From contig DHQK01000236.1 in assembly GCA_002411085.1 (NCBI GenBank), forward strand, positions 1 through 15,894: a stretch of DNA of 15,894 bases. Reading direction: 5' to 3'. The notes under the pieces were generated by a model, which was not told where the DNA came from, made no database searches, and worked only from the letters and a program-made list of their open reading frames with translations. The position numbers and the translations under genes are program-made. Positions within the stretch are counted from its first letter, which is position 1. The number at the start of each line of letters is the position of its first letter. Below are positions 1-8,596 of the stretch, in pieces. Origin of the DNA: Marinilabilia sp. UBA5340 (GTDB lineage Bacteria > Bacteroidota > Bacteroidia > Bacteroidales > Marinilabiliaceae).

Positions 1-152
1 AGTGTTTTAACTTCTTTGGTCTTATTTTGCAAAGATATCTTTCCGTTGAGAATACCCCCAGGAATCCCCTGATGGCTTTCATTTTTGTTACTTTTTCTAA
101 TTCTGGAATTGTGCGAAATAGTTGAATCCCCGCTATGCAATATTTTTTTCAT
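1..152 (-). CDS. Possible partial divergent reading frame at left edge (N-terminal part)
   Basis: Reading the minus strand, an ATG at 152-150 opens 50 codons without a stop up to the window edge; the same frame stays open upstream to a stop at 206-204. The predicted peptide begins MKKILHSGDSTISHNSRIRK and is basic and polar, with no recognisable motif. A divergent gene here would be a natural place for a PUL regulator, but nothing in these residues supports that. The complementary plus-strand register (3-125) is also open, so this stretch may simply be low in stops by chance. I do not recognise it; it is listed because it may be the start of a gene continuing beyond the window. Confidence 0.2.
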   Translation of the reverse strand, partial: MKKILHSGDSTISHNSRIRKSNKNESHQGIPGGILNGKISLQNKTKEVKT

Positions 153-272
153 AGCTGCGCTTCCAGGTAGATTTTTCCTTTGTAATGCTTGCAATATGAA
201 GGTTTATAGCAGAAATATCCAAATTTAAATATTGTATATCTGAAATTAAAACAGCGAAAGAAGGGTGTGCTT

Positions 273-280
273 TACTTTTG
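273..280 (+). promoter_or_regulatory. Candidate -7 promoter element for the xus operon
   Basis: The sequence TACTTTTG matches the Bacteroidota -7 consensus TAnnTTTG. No convincing TTTG-type -33 element is present at the expected distance (about 20 bp upstream), so the call rests on the -7 box alone. If it is real, transcription would start near 285 and the xusA mRNA would carry a leader of about 225 nt. It is the best match I found in the 512 bp upstream of xusA. Confidence 0.35.
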
Positions 281-512
281 TTTCAAATTGTTTAAAAAAG
301 TCAACAGGAGGTAAGAAAGGATTCAAATGAAAAGTGAAATAGTGATTTGTTAACCAGAAAAATTGAGACTATGGAGAACCAAACTTTTTCTTATCAGCGA
401 TTAATGGCCACGCTGGGCCAATTAACAAACAGATACCCTTCTGGGGTATTGTTGAAATGATGGGCATGATGTAGTAACCAAAAATTGTAAATGAAAATAA
501 ACCAAAATTACA
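281..512 (+). promoter_or_regulatory. Leader/upstream region of xusA with hairpins and short reading frames
   Basis: This stretch has no ordinary gene. It contains a Shine-Dalgarno-like AGGAGGT at 306-312, unusual in this phylum, 15 nt upstream of an 8-codon frame (327-353). A 29-codon frame follows at 371-460, and an 11-codon frame at 491-526 overlaps the xusA start. Two hairpins lie inside the 29-codon frame. The first (401-425) pairs TTAATGGCC with GGCCAATTAA apart from one bulged A, with a 6-nt loop. The second (433-449) pairs ATACCC with GGGTAT around a 5-nt loop. Neither is followed by a T-run, so they are not obvious terminators. A structured leader is possible; function is unknown. 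Confidence 0.3.
371..460 (+). other. Short upstream reading frame (29 codons), possible leader peptide
   Basis: ATG at 371 opens 29 codons ending at TGA 458-460; the peptide starts MENQTFSYQRLMATLGQLTN. It has no signal peptide and no recognised domain. Its body covers both predicted hairpins, a layout compatible with translation-dependent folding, but it does not contain a run of one regulatory codon as classical attenuators do. A five-codon ATG-ATG-GGC-ATG-ATG-TAG frame overlaps its stop (457-474). It could equally be chance in a 230-bp leader. Confidence 0.18.
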
Positions 513-3500
513 ATGAAAAAAAGTAATGAAAATGTGTATCGGGCAACCCCCCTGTCACTAAGCCTGTGGGGCTTTAATCTTAGGAGGGTGGTATTCCTGA
601 TGATGTTTTGTATAAGCCTTGGAGCTTTCTCCCAGGATATGAAGACTGTAAGTGGTATTGTTCTTGACGCTCAAGGGGAAACAGTTCCAGGAGCCACTGT
701 TGTGGTTAAGGGAAACACCTCCTACGGGAGTGTTACAGACATCCAGGGACGGTTTAGTCTGAATATTCCCCAGGATGCAAATGTGTTGATTGTATCTTTT
801 GTTGGGATGAAGACTCAGGAGATTGATGTTAGTTCACAAACTACTGTTACCGTAAACCTGGAAAGTGATGCAATTGCCCTTGACGATGTTGTGGTAGTGG
901 GTTACGGACAACAGAAAAAAGCCAGTATTGTTGGCTCTATCACCCAGACAACAGGAGAAGTTCTGGAACGATCCGGTGGTACATCCAGTGTAGGAGCAGC
1001 CCTTACCGGTAATCTCCCTGGTGTAATTACCATGTCAAGTTCAGGTATGCCTGGTGAAGAGGATCCTCAGATATTAATTCGTTCGGCCAGTTCATGGAAT
1101 AATAGCGAACCGTTAGTGCTTGTTGATGGAATCGAACGTCCGTTAGGAAGTGTGGATATTAATTCTGTTGAGAATATTTCTGTATTAAAAGATGCTTCTG
1201 CTACTGCAGTATATGGAGTGAAAGGTGCGAATGGTGTAATTCTGGTAACTACCAAGCGTGGTAAAAAAGGAAAAGCTCTTATTGAGGTTGGAGGTGATGT
1301 GACCTTGAAGGCTCCTTCAAAATTGCCTAATAAGCTGGATTCCTATGATGCTTTGACCGCCAGAAACAGAGCAGTAGAGCATGAGTTAGGAGTGAATCCG
1401 GATTCATGGGAATATATGACTCCCGGGTCAGTAATTGAGAATTATCGGAATCAAACAACTGTAGCCCAGAGAGAACGCTATCCTAATGTTGACTGGCAGG
1501 ATGCAATCTTTAAGGATTATGCCATGTCGTACAATGCAAATCTTGGGGTCAGTGGCGGTACTGATTTCGTGAAGTATTATGCATCAGCTGACTTTGTTCA
1601 CGAAGGGGACATTTTTAAACTCTGGGACAATGGACGTAATTATGAATCCGGTTATGGCTATAACCGTTTGAATGTTCGGAGTAATCTGGATTTTCAAATT
1701 ACCAATAGCACAGTGTTTAAGGTAAATATTGCCGGCTCTAACGGGGAAAAGAAATCTCCCTGGGGACAAACCAATGACTCAGATTGGGCAGTGGCTCAGC
1801 AGTGGGCAGGAGCCTATAATATTGCCCCCGATGTATTTCTCCCAAAATATTCAGATGGAGCCTGGGGGTTCTACCCTGATATTTCTAATGTGAGTAACTC
1901 GGCAGCTAATTTGGCTGTTGCAGGTAGTATGACCACTACAACTACCCGTATTAATACCGATTTCACATTGGAGCAGGAGTTGGATTTTATTACTGAAGGA
2001 TTGAACTTCAAAGGACTTGTGGCCTGGGATAATACATTCGTTGAAACTGAAAGAGGTGTTAATGACTTGTTCAATGATCCTCAGTTTAAATGGATTGATC
2101 CCGATACAGGTGCTGAGTATTTCAAGCAGGATTTTGAGGCTAATAATAAATTTGATTATATGCAGCCTGTATTATGGAATTCTGAAGCCGGGAATGCAAG
2201 ATTGACCCAGCAAAAGGTATATTATCAGCTGCAACTAGATTGGTCTCGTAGTTTTGGAAATCATAATGTTACAGGAATGGGGGTATTCACAAGAGAAGAT
2301 AATACCACCGAAGGATTTGGATATATTCCGATTAAAAGGGAAGACTGGGCTTTTAGAGCTACTTATGATTATAATACTAAATATTTTTTGGAGATTAACG
2401 GTGCCTATAATGGATCCGATATGTTTGGTGTAGAGAACCGTTTTTCCTTTTTTAGTTCAGGCGCCCTGGGCTGGATGATTTCAGAAGAATCTTTTATGCA
2501 ATCTATCGAGTTTCTTGATATGTTGAAATTGAGAGCTTCCTATGGTGAAATTGGAGATGATGGATTTAGTCAGAGTGCTGAAGCCTTAGGGCTTTATAGA
2601 ACGATATGGGCTTATGGTGGCGTTACTACCATGGATTTAAATCAGGGAGAAAGCCCTTATACCTGGTATCGTGAGTCAGCTTTAGGAAATCCTGATGTTC
2701 AGTGGGAAACAGTTAAGAAACTCAATTTTGGAGCTGACTATGCGGTTTTAAACGGACTCTTGGCTGGTAGTGTTGATGTCTTTCAGGATAAACGTGAAAA
2801 TGTTCTGATTTATGGAGAAGACCGTTCGGTACCTTCTTATTTTGGTGCTAATCCTCCGGCTGCCAACCTGGGAGAAGTTCATGTGAATGGATATGAAGCC
2901 GAATTGCGAATCAATAAAGTATTGCCTAACAGGCTTCGTTTGTGGTCTAATATAAGCTGGACACACGCTGAAAATGAGGTGATACAAACCGAAGAGCCTG
3001 AGCTCCTGCCGGATTATCAGAAAGATGCAGGGTATAGTATTGATCAGAACAGATCTTATATCGATGCAGGTTTTGTAAATACTTATGATGAACTATATGC
3101 TACTACTCCCCATGATACCAATGATGAATACAAATTGGTAGGTGATTATAAAATCGTTGATTTTAATGGAGATGGAGTAATTGATAATGAGGATCAGGTT
3201 CCTTATGGATATTCCAATTCACCGCAAAACACATATAATTTAACGGCCGGTTTTGAATGGAAAGGATTCAGTGGTTTTGTGCAGTTTTATGGTGTAAATA
3301 ATGTAACGAGGTATGTGCCGCTAAACAGCTTCGGAAGTCAGTTGAATAATGTTTATGATATAGGCTCCTGGTGGTCTCAGGATAACCCTGATGCAGACAT
3401 GGTGGTGCCACGCTGGTTGTCCACTCCAAGCTATCATTCCGGGACACAGTTTCTTTTTGATGGTTCTTATGTAAGACTGAAAAATGCAGAAATAGCCTAT

Positions 3501-3689
3501 ACTTTTAACAATAATGGCTGGATTAAGCAAGTTGGGTTTCAGTCTTTGAAAGTTTTTGTTAACGGAAACAATTTGTGGGTTTGGTCGGATATGCCTGATG
3601 ACCGTGAGTCGAATTTTGCCGGCGCAGGAGGTCAGGGTGCCTATCCCATGATGAGAAGATACAATTTTGGCGTAAAAATAACTTTGTAA
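513..3689 (+). CDS. xusA: SusC-like TonB-dependent outer-membrane transporter (first xylan SusC, XusA)
   Basis: This is an outer-membrane beta-barrel that imports xylo-oligosaccharides using TonB energy, with its SusD partner as lid. The 1058-residue length is typical. The hydrophobic signal segment spans about residues 25-38, with likely cleavage near Ser40/Gln41, preceded by an unusually long polar N-terminus of about 22 residues. A carboxypeptidase-regulatory-like domain follows (about 45-118), then a TonB box-like DDVVVVGYG (124-132). The plug domain (about 136-250) carries the SusC signatures LVLVDG and LKDASATAVYG. The barrel fills the remainder and includes the DxNxDGxID-type loop at 883-891. 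It ends in YNFGVKITL. The ATG at 513 is preceded by A-rich sequence; the next in-frame ATGs (residues 30-31) lie inside the signal segment. The susD-like gene starts 3 bp after its stop. The specific xylan assignment comes from locus order, not from residues in this protein. Confidence 0.95.
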   Translation: MKKSNENVYRATPLSLSLWGFNLRRVVFLMMFCISLGAFSQDMKTVSGIVLDAQGETVPGATVVVKGNTSYGSVTDIQGRFSLNIPQDANVLIVSFVGMKTQEIDVSSQTTVTVNLESDAIALDDVVVVGYGQQKKASIVGSITQTTGEVLERSGGTSSVGAALTGNLPGVITMSSSGMPGEEDPQILIRSASSWNNSEPLVLVDGIERPLGSVDINSVENISVLKDASATAVYGVKGANGVILVTTKRGKKGKALIEVGGDVTLKAPSKLPNKLDSYDALTARNRAVEHELGVNPDSWEYMTPGSVIENYRNQTTVAQRERYPNVDWQDAIFKDYAMSYNANLGVSGGTDFVKYYASADFVHEGDIFKLWDNGRNYESGYGYNRLNVRSNLDFQITNSTVFKVNIAGSNGEKKSPWGQTNDSDWAVAQQWAGAYNIAPDVFLPKYSDGAWGFYPDISNVSNSAANLAVAGSMTTTTTRINTDFTLEQELDFITEGLNFKGLVAWDNTFVETERGVNDLFNDPQFKWIDPDTGAEYFKQDFEANNKFDYMQPVLWNSEAGNARLTQQKVYYQLQLDWSRSFGNHNVTGMGVFTREDNTTEGFGYIPIKREDWAFRATYDYNTKYFLEINGAYNGSDMFGVENRFSFFSSGALGWMISEESFMQSIEFLDMLKLRASYGEIGDDGFSQSAEALGLYRTIWAYGGVTTMDLNQGESPYTWYRESALGNPDVQWETVKKLNFGADYAVLNGLLAGSVDVFQDKRENVLIYGEDRSVPSYFGANPPAANLGEVHVNGYEAELRINKVLPNRLRLWSNISWTHAENEVIQTEEPELLPDYQKDAGYSIDQNRSYIDAGFVNTYDELYATTPHDTNDEYKLVGDYKIVDFNGDGVIDNEDQVPYGYSNSPQNTYNLTAGFEWKGFSGFVQFYGVNNVTRYVPLNSFGSQLNNVYDIGSWWSQDNPDADMVVPRWLSTPSYHSGTQFLFDGSYVRLKNAEIAYTFNNNGWIKQVGFQSLKVFVNGNNLWVWSDMPDDRESNFAGAGGQGAYPMMRRYNFGVKITL

Positions 3690-3692
3690 AAT

Positions 3693-5648
3693 ATGAAGGA
3701 AATGAAAGAGTTATATAAAACACTTTTGTGGGGAAGCATATTGACGGTGATGCTTTTTGGTATTACCTCTTGTGAAGACTACCTTGAGAAAGAAGAAGAG
3801 GCATTGGTCTCTGAGGAAGTGGCGTTTAAGAATTTTAGAAATTTTCAGGGATTTGTTGAGGAGATTTACAATTGTATTCCTGACAAACAGAAATCATATT
3901 GGACTACCTCCTGGAACTGGGGTGAGGACGAGATAATGAACCCCGCTGCCGACTGGCACATGGTAAATCAGGTCGATATTGGCAATTTTTGGGCCTGGCA
4001 GGCAGGTCGAATGGCACAAAATGGTAGTTGGCTCGATAAGGATAATGCAGATCCCACATCTACTGATAAATTTAATCATGCTATATGGCCCCATGCCTGG
4101 TATTCTATACGTAAGGCAAACATAGGACTGGCCAATCTTGATTTGATGACCGATGCAACAGCTGAAGAAAAAGATTTGATTGCCGGTCAGTTGTATTTCT
4201 TCCGTGCCTGGTGGCATTTTCAATTAATGCAGTATTTCGGAGGAATGCCATATATTGAAGAAGCACTGCCCGCCGGTGAGCAACTTACGCTGCCGCGCAT
4301 GAGTTATCATGAGTGTGCCGATAAGGCCGGAGCCGATTTGCGAAAAGCTGCCGATTTATTACCAATTGACTGGAATAACACCCGTCCCGGTAGCCAGACC
4401 TCAGGAAAAAATCAGCTTCGGGTAAATAAAATCATGGCCCTTGGCTATTTAGGCAAAAACTACCTGTGGGCAGCAAGTCCACTGATGGAAAATGGAGCAC
4501 AGACTGGCGGAAGTCTGACTTATGCTTACAACACAGATTATGCATCCAAAGCTGCAGAAGCTTTTGGTGAATTGCTGAACCTGGTGGAAAGCGGACAAAC
4601 TCAGTACTCTTTGGCTGAATTCAATTATGAGGACATATATAATCATAAAGCAGCTTCGGGTGCAACTTCCAAATTCAGTGATATATTTTATACAACTGGT
4701 CAGAACTGGTTGATGCCAGGTTCTACGGAAGCAATCTTCCGGGGGCCTTCATCTGATGCCAACGGAAGTAACTGGGGAACATCGAAAACTTTCGGCCCTA
4801 AAGTGCAGGGACTTGTTGAGCATGACAATATCATTCATCAGCCTACTGCCAATTATGTGAATTATTATGGTATGGCTAATGGTCTTCCATTGGATGATCC
4901 GGAATCAGGTTTTGATCCAAACTTCCCATTCAAGGATCGTGATCCTCGCTTCTATCATGATATTGTTTTTGATGGTTTTCAGTATGTAAATGGATCCATG
5001 CCTGCAGATATGGAGTATCTCAGATATGCAGGCCTTCATTCAGACGGTACTATGCGCCAGGCTAGCAATGGAAGCCGCACAGGATATTTCATTCAAAAAC
5101 TGGTTCCCCATACGGCTAACAAATATGATGGAATTTACAACTGGTCAGGAAATCTCCATGTTTACCTTCCCTATATGCGGTTGGGCGATATTTATTTGAT
5201 GTATGCCGAAGCAGCTGGTGCAGTTGGTGGGGCAACTTACAGTGCCTCCAATTTTTCAAAATCAGCTGAGGATGCCATTAATACATTACGTGACCGTGTT
5301 GGTGCCGGGCATGTTGCAGCAGCCTTTACCGGAAGTACAGAGTTGTTTCTTGATGAAGTGCGTAGAGAACGGGCGGTTGAATTGTCTTTTGAAGGCTTTA
5401 GGTTTAATGACTTGCGCAGATGGTTGTTGCTGACAGAGGAGCCTTACAATATTAAGACGTCTCAGGAATTTGAACGGGTAGAGGATGTTTCTTTCTTTGA
5501 AGAGAATGATCCCCGGGATGCCAGGGTGTCCAACTTCCGCGAAGAGGTAATACTGACCCGCCAATTTGGGAAAAAACACTATTGGCTTCCGCTGAAGGTT
5601 TCTGATACTTCGATGTATCCTGAATTCGAACAGAATCCCGGATGGTAA
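3693..5648 (+). CDS. xusB: SusD-like surface glycan-binding lipoprotein (XusB)
   Basis: RagB/SusD-family lipoprotein that caps the XusA barrel and captures xylan fragments at the cell surface. The signal peptide ends in the lipobox GITSC with Cys27. The mature start EDYLEKEEEA is strongly acidic, like the surface-export signal of Bacteroidota lipoproteins. SusD hallmarks are an FFRAWWHFQLMQYFGGMPY helix (about 169-187, the TPR-like scaffold), KDRDPRFY (about 414-421) and a C-terminus of EQNPGW. At 651 residues it is at the long end for the family. The start is ATG at 3693, with a second ATG at 3702 equally possible for the signal peptide. The 3-bp gap from xusA implies co-transcription and probably coupled translation. 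Ligand specificity is inferred from the neighbouring GH10 and the locus order. Confidence 0.94.
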   Translation: MKEMKELYKTLLWGSILTVMLFGITSCEDYLEKEEEALVSEEVAFKNFRNFQGFVEEIYNCIPDKQKSYWTTSWNWGEDEIMNPAADWHMVNQVDIGNFWAWQAGRMAQNGSWLDKDNADPTSTDKFNHAIWPHAWYSIRKANIGLANLDLMTDATAEEKDLIAGQLYFFRAWWHFQLMQYFGGMPYIEEALPAGEQLTLPRMSYHECADKAGADLRKAADLLPIDWNNTRPGSQTSGKNQLRVNKIMALGYLGKNYLWAASPLMENGAQTGGSLTYAYNTDYASKAAEAFGELLNLVESGQTQYSLAEFNYEDIYNHKAASGATSKFSDIFYTTGQNWLMPGSTEAIFRGPSSDANGSNWGTSKTFGPKVQGLVEHDNIIHQPTANYVNYYGMANGLPLDDPESGFDPNFPFKDRDPRFYHDIVFDGFQYVNGSMPADMEYLRYAGLHSDGTMRQASNGSRTGYFIQKLVPHTANKYDGIYNWSGNLHVYLPYMRLGDIYLMYAEAAGAVGGATYSASNFSKSAEDAINTLRDRVGAGHVAAAFTGSTELFLDEVRRERAVELSFEGFRFNDLRRWLLLTEEPYNIKTSQEFERVEDVSFFEENDPRDARVSNFREEVILTRQFGKKHYWLPLKVSDTSMYPEFEQNPGW

Positions 5649-5690
5649 ATCAAAAAAGAAATGTAGTGTAATTTATCAAAGAAATAAACA

Positions 5691-8564
5691 ATGAAACATA
5701 TACAAATAAGATTCATTTTATGTGCGGCGTTTGTTTTGCTGCCTTTCTTTATGAAGGCACAGACAACAGCAGAAAATGAAACTGATTCGACAAATATTGA
5801 AAAACAGGACTCCATGGTTCAGGTGGCTTTTCGGGAAGTTTCGAAAAATGACCTTCTGGGAGGTGTTTCAGTTGTCGATGTGGAAGATCTGTTAAAGAAG
5901 AACTACCATACTTACAGTTTGGAAAATATGGAAGGCTATGTTGGTGGTTGGAATGGAAATTCTTTGTGGGGAATGGATGACCGCCTGGTGCTGGTAGATG
6001 GAGTTCCTCGTGATGTAAATAATGTATTACCAAGTGAAATTGATGAAATTACTTTTCTTAAAGGCGCCTCTGCTGTTGTTTTATATGGTAGTCGTGCTGC
6101 AAAAGGGGTGATTTATATCACTACTAAGCGCGGTAAATCACAACCACTGGAGGTTAATGTCAGAGCGAATACAGGATTTCATGTGTCTAAAAGCTATCCT
6201 AAATACTTAGGTTCAGCTGAGTATATGACTCTGTATAATGAAGCATCAGTGAATGATGGGAAAGGAATCTCTTTCAGTGATGAATCTATTTACAACCACG
6301 CCTCGGGGAGCAACCCGTACCGGTATCCAGATGTAGATTTCTATTCATCAGATTATCTTCAAAAAGCCTATAATCGTAGCGATGTGACCACTGAATTGAT
6401 CGGGGGAAATGATCGTGCACAATACTATGGTAATATAGGATACTATCGTCAGGGCAATGTTCTCAACTTTGGTGAGGCCGCAAATAACTATGATGAGCGT
6501 TTGAATATTCGGGGAAATGTGGATGTTCAGCTAAGTGATTTTATAAAAGCGCATGTTAATGCGAATGCAACTTTTTATTCTTCAAGAGGTATTAACTATA
6601 CCGATAGTGATCCTGATGATGATGAAAATGTAGATAACTATTGGACGTATGCTTCAACAATGCGTCCTAATCGAGTAGCTCCGCTGATTCCAACCCGTTA
6701 TGTTGATGAGAATGCCTTGAGTGCCTGGCCAATGATTAATAATAGCTTGAATATTGTTGATGGTCAGTATTTTCTGGGTGGTTCGCGTGTTGCAATGACC
6801 AATGCTTTTGCAGATGCTTATGCAGGAGGATATAATAAGTATAATAGTCGGCAGTTTCAATTTGATACAGGTCTGGACTTCGACCTTCAGAACTTAATGG
6901 ATGGTCTTTCTTTTCATACGCTGTTTGCCGTAGATTATTCTACTTCTTACAATGCTTCCTATAGTAATGAGTATGCAGTGTTTGTCCCATCCTGGTATAA
7001 TTATAATGGAGAAGATGTTATTGCAGAGTTGACTCAGGAAGGAAGTGATGAGAAATCTGGTGAGCCCGATTTTAATGGAGAAGAATATTTTCAAACAATT
7101 GCTTTTTCAGGCTGGTTTGATTATGCCACTACGATCAACAATACTCATAATATCTCTGCAATGTTGGTCGCCAATGGCTATCAACAGACACAATCAGAAG
7201 AGTATCACAGTATAGCTAATGCGAATGTTGGTATTCAACTTGGATATAACATGAGCCAAAAATATTATGTTGATCTGGGGGGAGCTGTTGTTCACTCCGC
7301 AAAGTTTGCAGAGGGAAACCGTAATGCCTTTTCGCCTTCCGCAACATTGGGATGGAGACTGAGTAAGGAGGATTTCCTTTCCGGTTCTTCCGTCGTTGAT
7401 GATTTGATGTTGAGTGTGTCGGGAAGTGTTTTGCACACTGATATGAGTATTGATGGATTTTATGAATATGCAGGAAACTTTAATCAGTCAGATGGTGCCT
7501 GGTGGGGATGGTATGATGGTGCTTCTGAGCGTTCAACCAATTCTATTCAGGGGGAAAACGAAGATCTGACATTTGTGAAACGCAAAGAGCTTTCTGCTAA
7601 TCTCAGAACATCTCTTTGGAAGAATACAATTACTGCAGATGCCTCATTTTTTATCAATACCATGGAAGGATTGATAACAGAGCCTATGGGCGTTTTCCCT
7701 AATTATTTCTTTACTTATTATCCTGAAGCTTCGTTCGTTCCCAATGTTAATTTTAATGATGATCAGCGTACAGGTTTGGATTTTAGTGTGAAATATAAGG
7801 AGAGCCTAGGTGATGTAGACTTGACTTTGGGTGTTTCAGGAACTTATTATACCACTGAAGCAACCAAACGTGATGATGTTGCTTATGAAAATGATTATCA
7901 AAAACGTCAGGGTAAAGCCGTTGATGCTATCTGGGGACTTCAGAATGCCGGGTTCTTCCAGAGTCAGGCGGATGTAGATAACTCTCCAGTACAATCTTTT
8001 GGTGGTAGCGTAAAACCTGGTGATCTTAAATATGTAGATCAAAATAATGACGGTGTTATTGATGAGAAGGATGAGATTTTTCTGGGACAAGGTGGTTGGT
8101 ATGGTACTCCCTTCACGATGGGTGTGAATATCACTGCAAAGTGGAAGAACTTTACATTCTTTGCATTGGGAACTGGTTATTTTGGAGCTTATGCAATGAA
8201 GGATGATTCCTACCACTGGGTTTATGGAGATCGTAAGTATTCAGAGGTTGTTCGTGGACGATGGACTCCAGCGACAAGCGGTTCTGCCACTTATCCGAGG
8301 TTGACTACCGAGAGTGGAAGTAATAACTTTCGAAACTCTGACTTCTGGCTATATAGTACAGATCGTTTTAATATTGCTAAAGTTCAGATTACTTACGATT
8401 TGCCAAAGAGTGCATTACAGAATATCTTTTTCAAAGAATTTTCCGCTTACATCGGTGGATCTAATCTCTTGACTATCTCTCCCGAACAGGAACTGCTAGA
8501 GCGAGAAGTTACCGAGGCTCCACAAACACGATTCTATAATATTGGTGTAAAGGCAGTATTCTAA
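5691..8564 (+). CDS. xusC: SusC-like TonB-dependent transporter, second copy without the N-terminal regulatory domain (XusC)
   Basis: Second outer-membrane TonB-dependent importer of the locus, 957 residues. The signal peptide (about 1-23) ends at FMKA with Gln24 as likely mature start. Unlike the first SusC it has no carboxypeptidase-regulatory-like domain: a short linker leads directly to a TonB box-like VQVAFREV (43-50). The plug follows (about 55-150), with LVLVDGVPRDVN, LKGASAVVLYGSRAAKG and IYITTKRG, then the barrel. A DQNNDGVIDEKDE loop (783-795) matches the SusC DxNxDGxID motif, and the protein ends NIGVKAVF. It starts 42 bp after xusB with no terminator between. The two SusC proteins differ throughout, so this is an old paralogue, not a recent duplication. 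It probably takes xylan products of a different size or decoration than XusA (inference). Confidence 0.94.
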   Translation: MKHIQIRFILCAAFVLLPFFMKAQTTAENETDSTNIEKQDSMVQVAFREVSKNDLLGGVSVVDVEDLLKKNYHTYSLENMEGYVGGWNGNSLWGMDDRLVLVDGVPRDVNNVLPSEIDEITFLKGASAVVLYGSRAAKGVIYITTKRGKSQPLEVNVRANTGFHVSKSYPKYLGSAEYMTLYNEASVNDGKGISFSDESIYNHASGSNPYRYPDVDFYSSDYLQKAYNRSDVTTELIGGNDRAQYYGNIGYYRQGNVLNFGEAANNYDERLNIRGNVDVQLSDFIKAHVNANATFYSSRGINYTDSDPDDDENVDNYWTYASTMRPNRVAPLIPTRYVDENALSAWPMINNSLNIVDGQYFLGGSRVAMTNAFADAYAGGYNKYNSRQFQFDTGLDFDLQNLMDGLSFHTLFAVDYSTSYNASYSNEYAVFVPSWYNYNGEDVIAELTQEGSDEKSGEPDFNGEEYFQTIAFSGWFDYATTINNTHNISAMLVANGYQQTQSEEYHSIANANVGIQLGYNMSQKYYVDLGGAVVHSAKFAEGNRNAFSPSATLGWRLSKEDFLSGSSVVDDLMLSVSGSVLHTDMSIDGFYEYAGNFNQSDGAWWGWYDGASERSTNSIQGENEDLTFVKRKELSANLRTSLWKNTITADASFFINTMEGLITEPMGVFPNYFFTYYPEASFVPNVNFNDDQRTGLDFSVKYKESLGDVDLTLGVSGTYYTTEATKRDDVAYENDYQKRQGKAVDAIWGLQNAGFFQSQADVDNSPVQSFGGSVKPGDLKYVDQNNDGVIDEKDEIFLGQGGWYGTPFTMGVNITAKWKNFTFFALGTGYFGAYAMKDDSYHWVYGDRKYSEVVRGRWTPATSGSATYPRLTTESGSNNFRNSDFWLYSTDRFNIAKVQITYDLPKSALQNIFFKEFSAYIGGSNLLTISPEQELLEREVTEAPQTRFYNIGVKAVF

Positions 8565-8596
8565 AAAAGAAAAAGTTTAAAATTAGGAATTAAGCT

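Noticed and set aside
132..155. GCTATG/CATAGC inverted repeat near the left edge
   Set aside because: The arms are 6 bp with a 12-bp T-rich spacer and cannot be tied to any gene; such repeats are expected by chance in AT-rich sequence.
433..449. ATACCC/GGGTAT hairpin as a terminator
   Set aside because: The stem is only 6 bp and no T-run follows it, so it does not meet the pattern of an intrinsic terminator.
597..635. Lipobox-like cysteine (MMFCIS) in the XusA signal segment
   Set aside because: The cysteine is in the middle of the hydrophobic core and is not followed by a mature N-terminus. SusC proteins are barrels cleaved by signal peptidase I, and AFS-Q fits that.
3894..4223. 109-codon minus-strand open frame inside xusB
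   Set aside because: It overlaps conserved SusD coding sequence and shows no plausible protein features of its own.
7836..8216. 126-codon minus-strand open frame inside xusC
   Set aside because: It lies wholly within a strongly supported SusC gene on the opposite strand, and its translation is rich in Ile, Thr and Ser with no recognisable domain. It is a shadow frame.
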